Shown here in pieces: positions 12,323 through 12,414 of a DNA stretch of 12,414 nucleotides (its first letter is position 1; each line of letters opens with the position of its first letter). The notes below the pieces were generated by a model. The model was not told the DNA's origin and made no database searches. It worked only from the letters and a program-made list of their open reading frames with translations. The position numbers and the translations under genes are program-made. The stretch is taken from contig DATHCY010000123.1 of NCBI GenBank assembly GCA_035319305.1, forward strand, positions 1-12,414. The letters run 5' to 3'. The DNA comes from Methanocella_A sp035319305. Its GTDB lineage: Archaea > Halobacteriota > Methanocellia > Methanocellales > Methanocellaceae.

Positions 12323-12414
12323 CTAATGATCGCTTTTATCGAGAACTCCGGCGATGGCCCCGACCACGGCCGGATCAAGCTGAATACGAGCTCGCACTCT
12401 CCGGTCGAAACGAC
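12323..12414 (-). CDS. Possible 3' end of a convergent gene
   Basis: One minus-strand frame is open from the window edge to a TAG at 12323-12325 and would end VRARIQLDPAVVGAIAGVLD then KSDH, a protein-like amphipathic tail. It would converge with the methyltransferase, 20 bp apart. A plus-strand frame from the ATG at 12326 (MIAFIENSGDGPDHGRIKLN) is also open to the edge and has more GC-rich third codon positions, but no ribosome binding site. I cannot choose firmly from 92 bp. Confidence 0.28.
   Translation of the reverse strand, partial: RFDRRVRARIQLDPAVVGAIAGVLDKSDH

Overview
The window most likely comes from a euryarchaeal methanogen of the Methanocella/Methanosarcina type. The evidence is a group II chaperonin (thermosome) with a Gly-Met-rich tail, an archaeal-type GH57 amylase family, a desulfoferrodoxin, a sensor with an N-terminal winged helix followed by PAS and GAF domains, AT-rich TATA-box promoters, and strong GGAGG ribosome binding sites that sometimes precede TTG start codons. 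The genus is an inference; no rRNA or methanogenesis gene is present.

Positions 1-4318 (minus strand) look like one co-directional gene cluster. Read in its own direction it encodes a GH57 amylase-like protein (4318-2861), a 56-residue charged protein (2816-2646), possibly a 27-residue peptide (2603-2520), a ferritin-like protein of the encapsulated-ferritin type (2508-2185), a desulfoferrodoxin/superoxide reductase (2127-1756), an AhpD/carboxymuconolactone decarboxylase-like CxxC protein (1742-1368), a small winged-helix protein (1339-1061) and a second GH57 paralogue (980 to beyond the left edge). The first GH57 copy has Gly where the second has the Asp expected to be the catalytic acid/base. 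The cluster therefore joins polysaccharide-related proteins to superoxide, peroxide and iron handling, which suggests an oxygen-exposure response in an anaerobe.

Positions 4319-5060 are AT-rich and poorly coding. They hold a perfect 14-bp inverted repeat, a doubtful Cys-containing ORF, a shorter palindrome and candidate divergent TATA boxes for the left cluster and for the sensor gene. The sensor (5061-7433, plus) has an HTH, three PAS domains, a GAF and a fourth PAS, then stops in a coiled coil where homologues usually continue into a histidine kinase core. About 270 bp of AT-rich DNA with oligo-T terminators on both strands separates it from the convergent genes.

Positions 7706-9403 (minus) encode an AIM24/TIGR00266-family protein and, just upstream of it, a secreted, membrane-anchored protein of unknown function. 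Their upstream region (9404-9586) contains a tandem array of 15-bp units, a palindrome and the terminator of the thermosome gene. The thermosome (11233-9587, minus) starts with TTG and has two identical 15-nt TATA elements upstream. To the right lie a plus-strand class I SAM-dependent methyltransferase (11688-12302) and possibly the 3' end of a convergent gene at the window edge.
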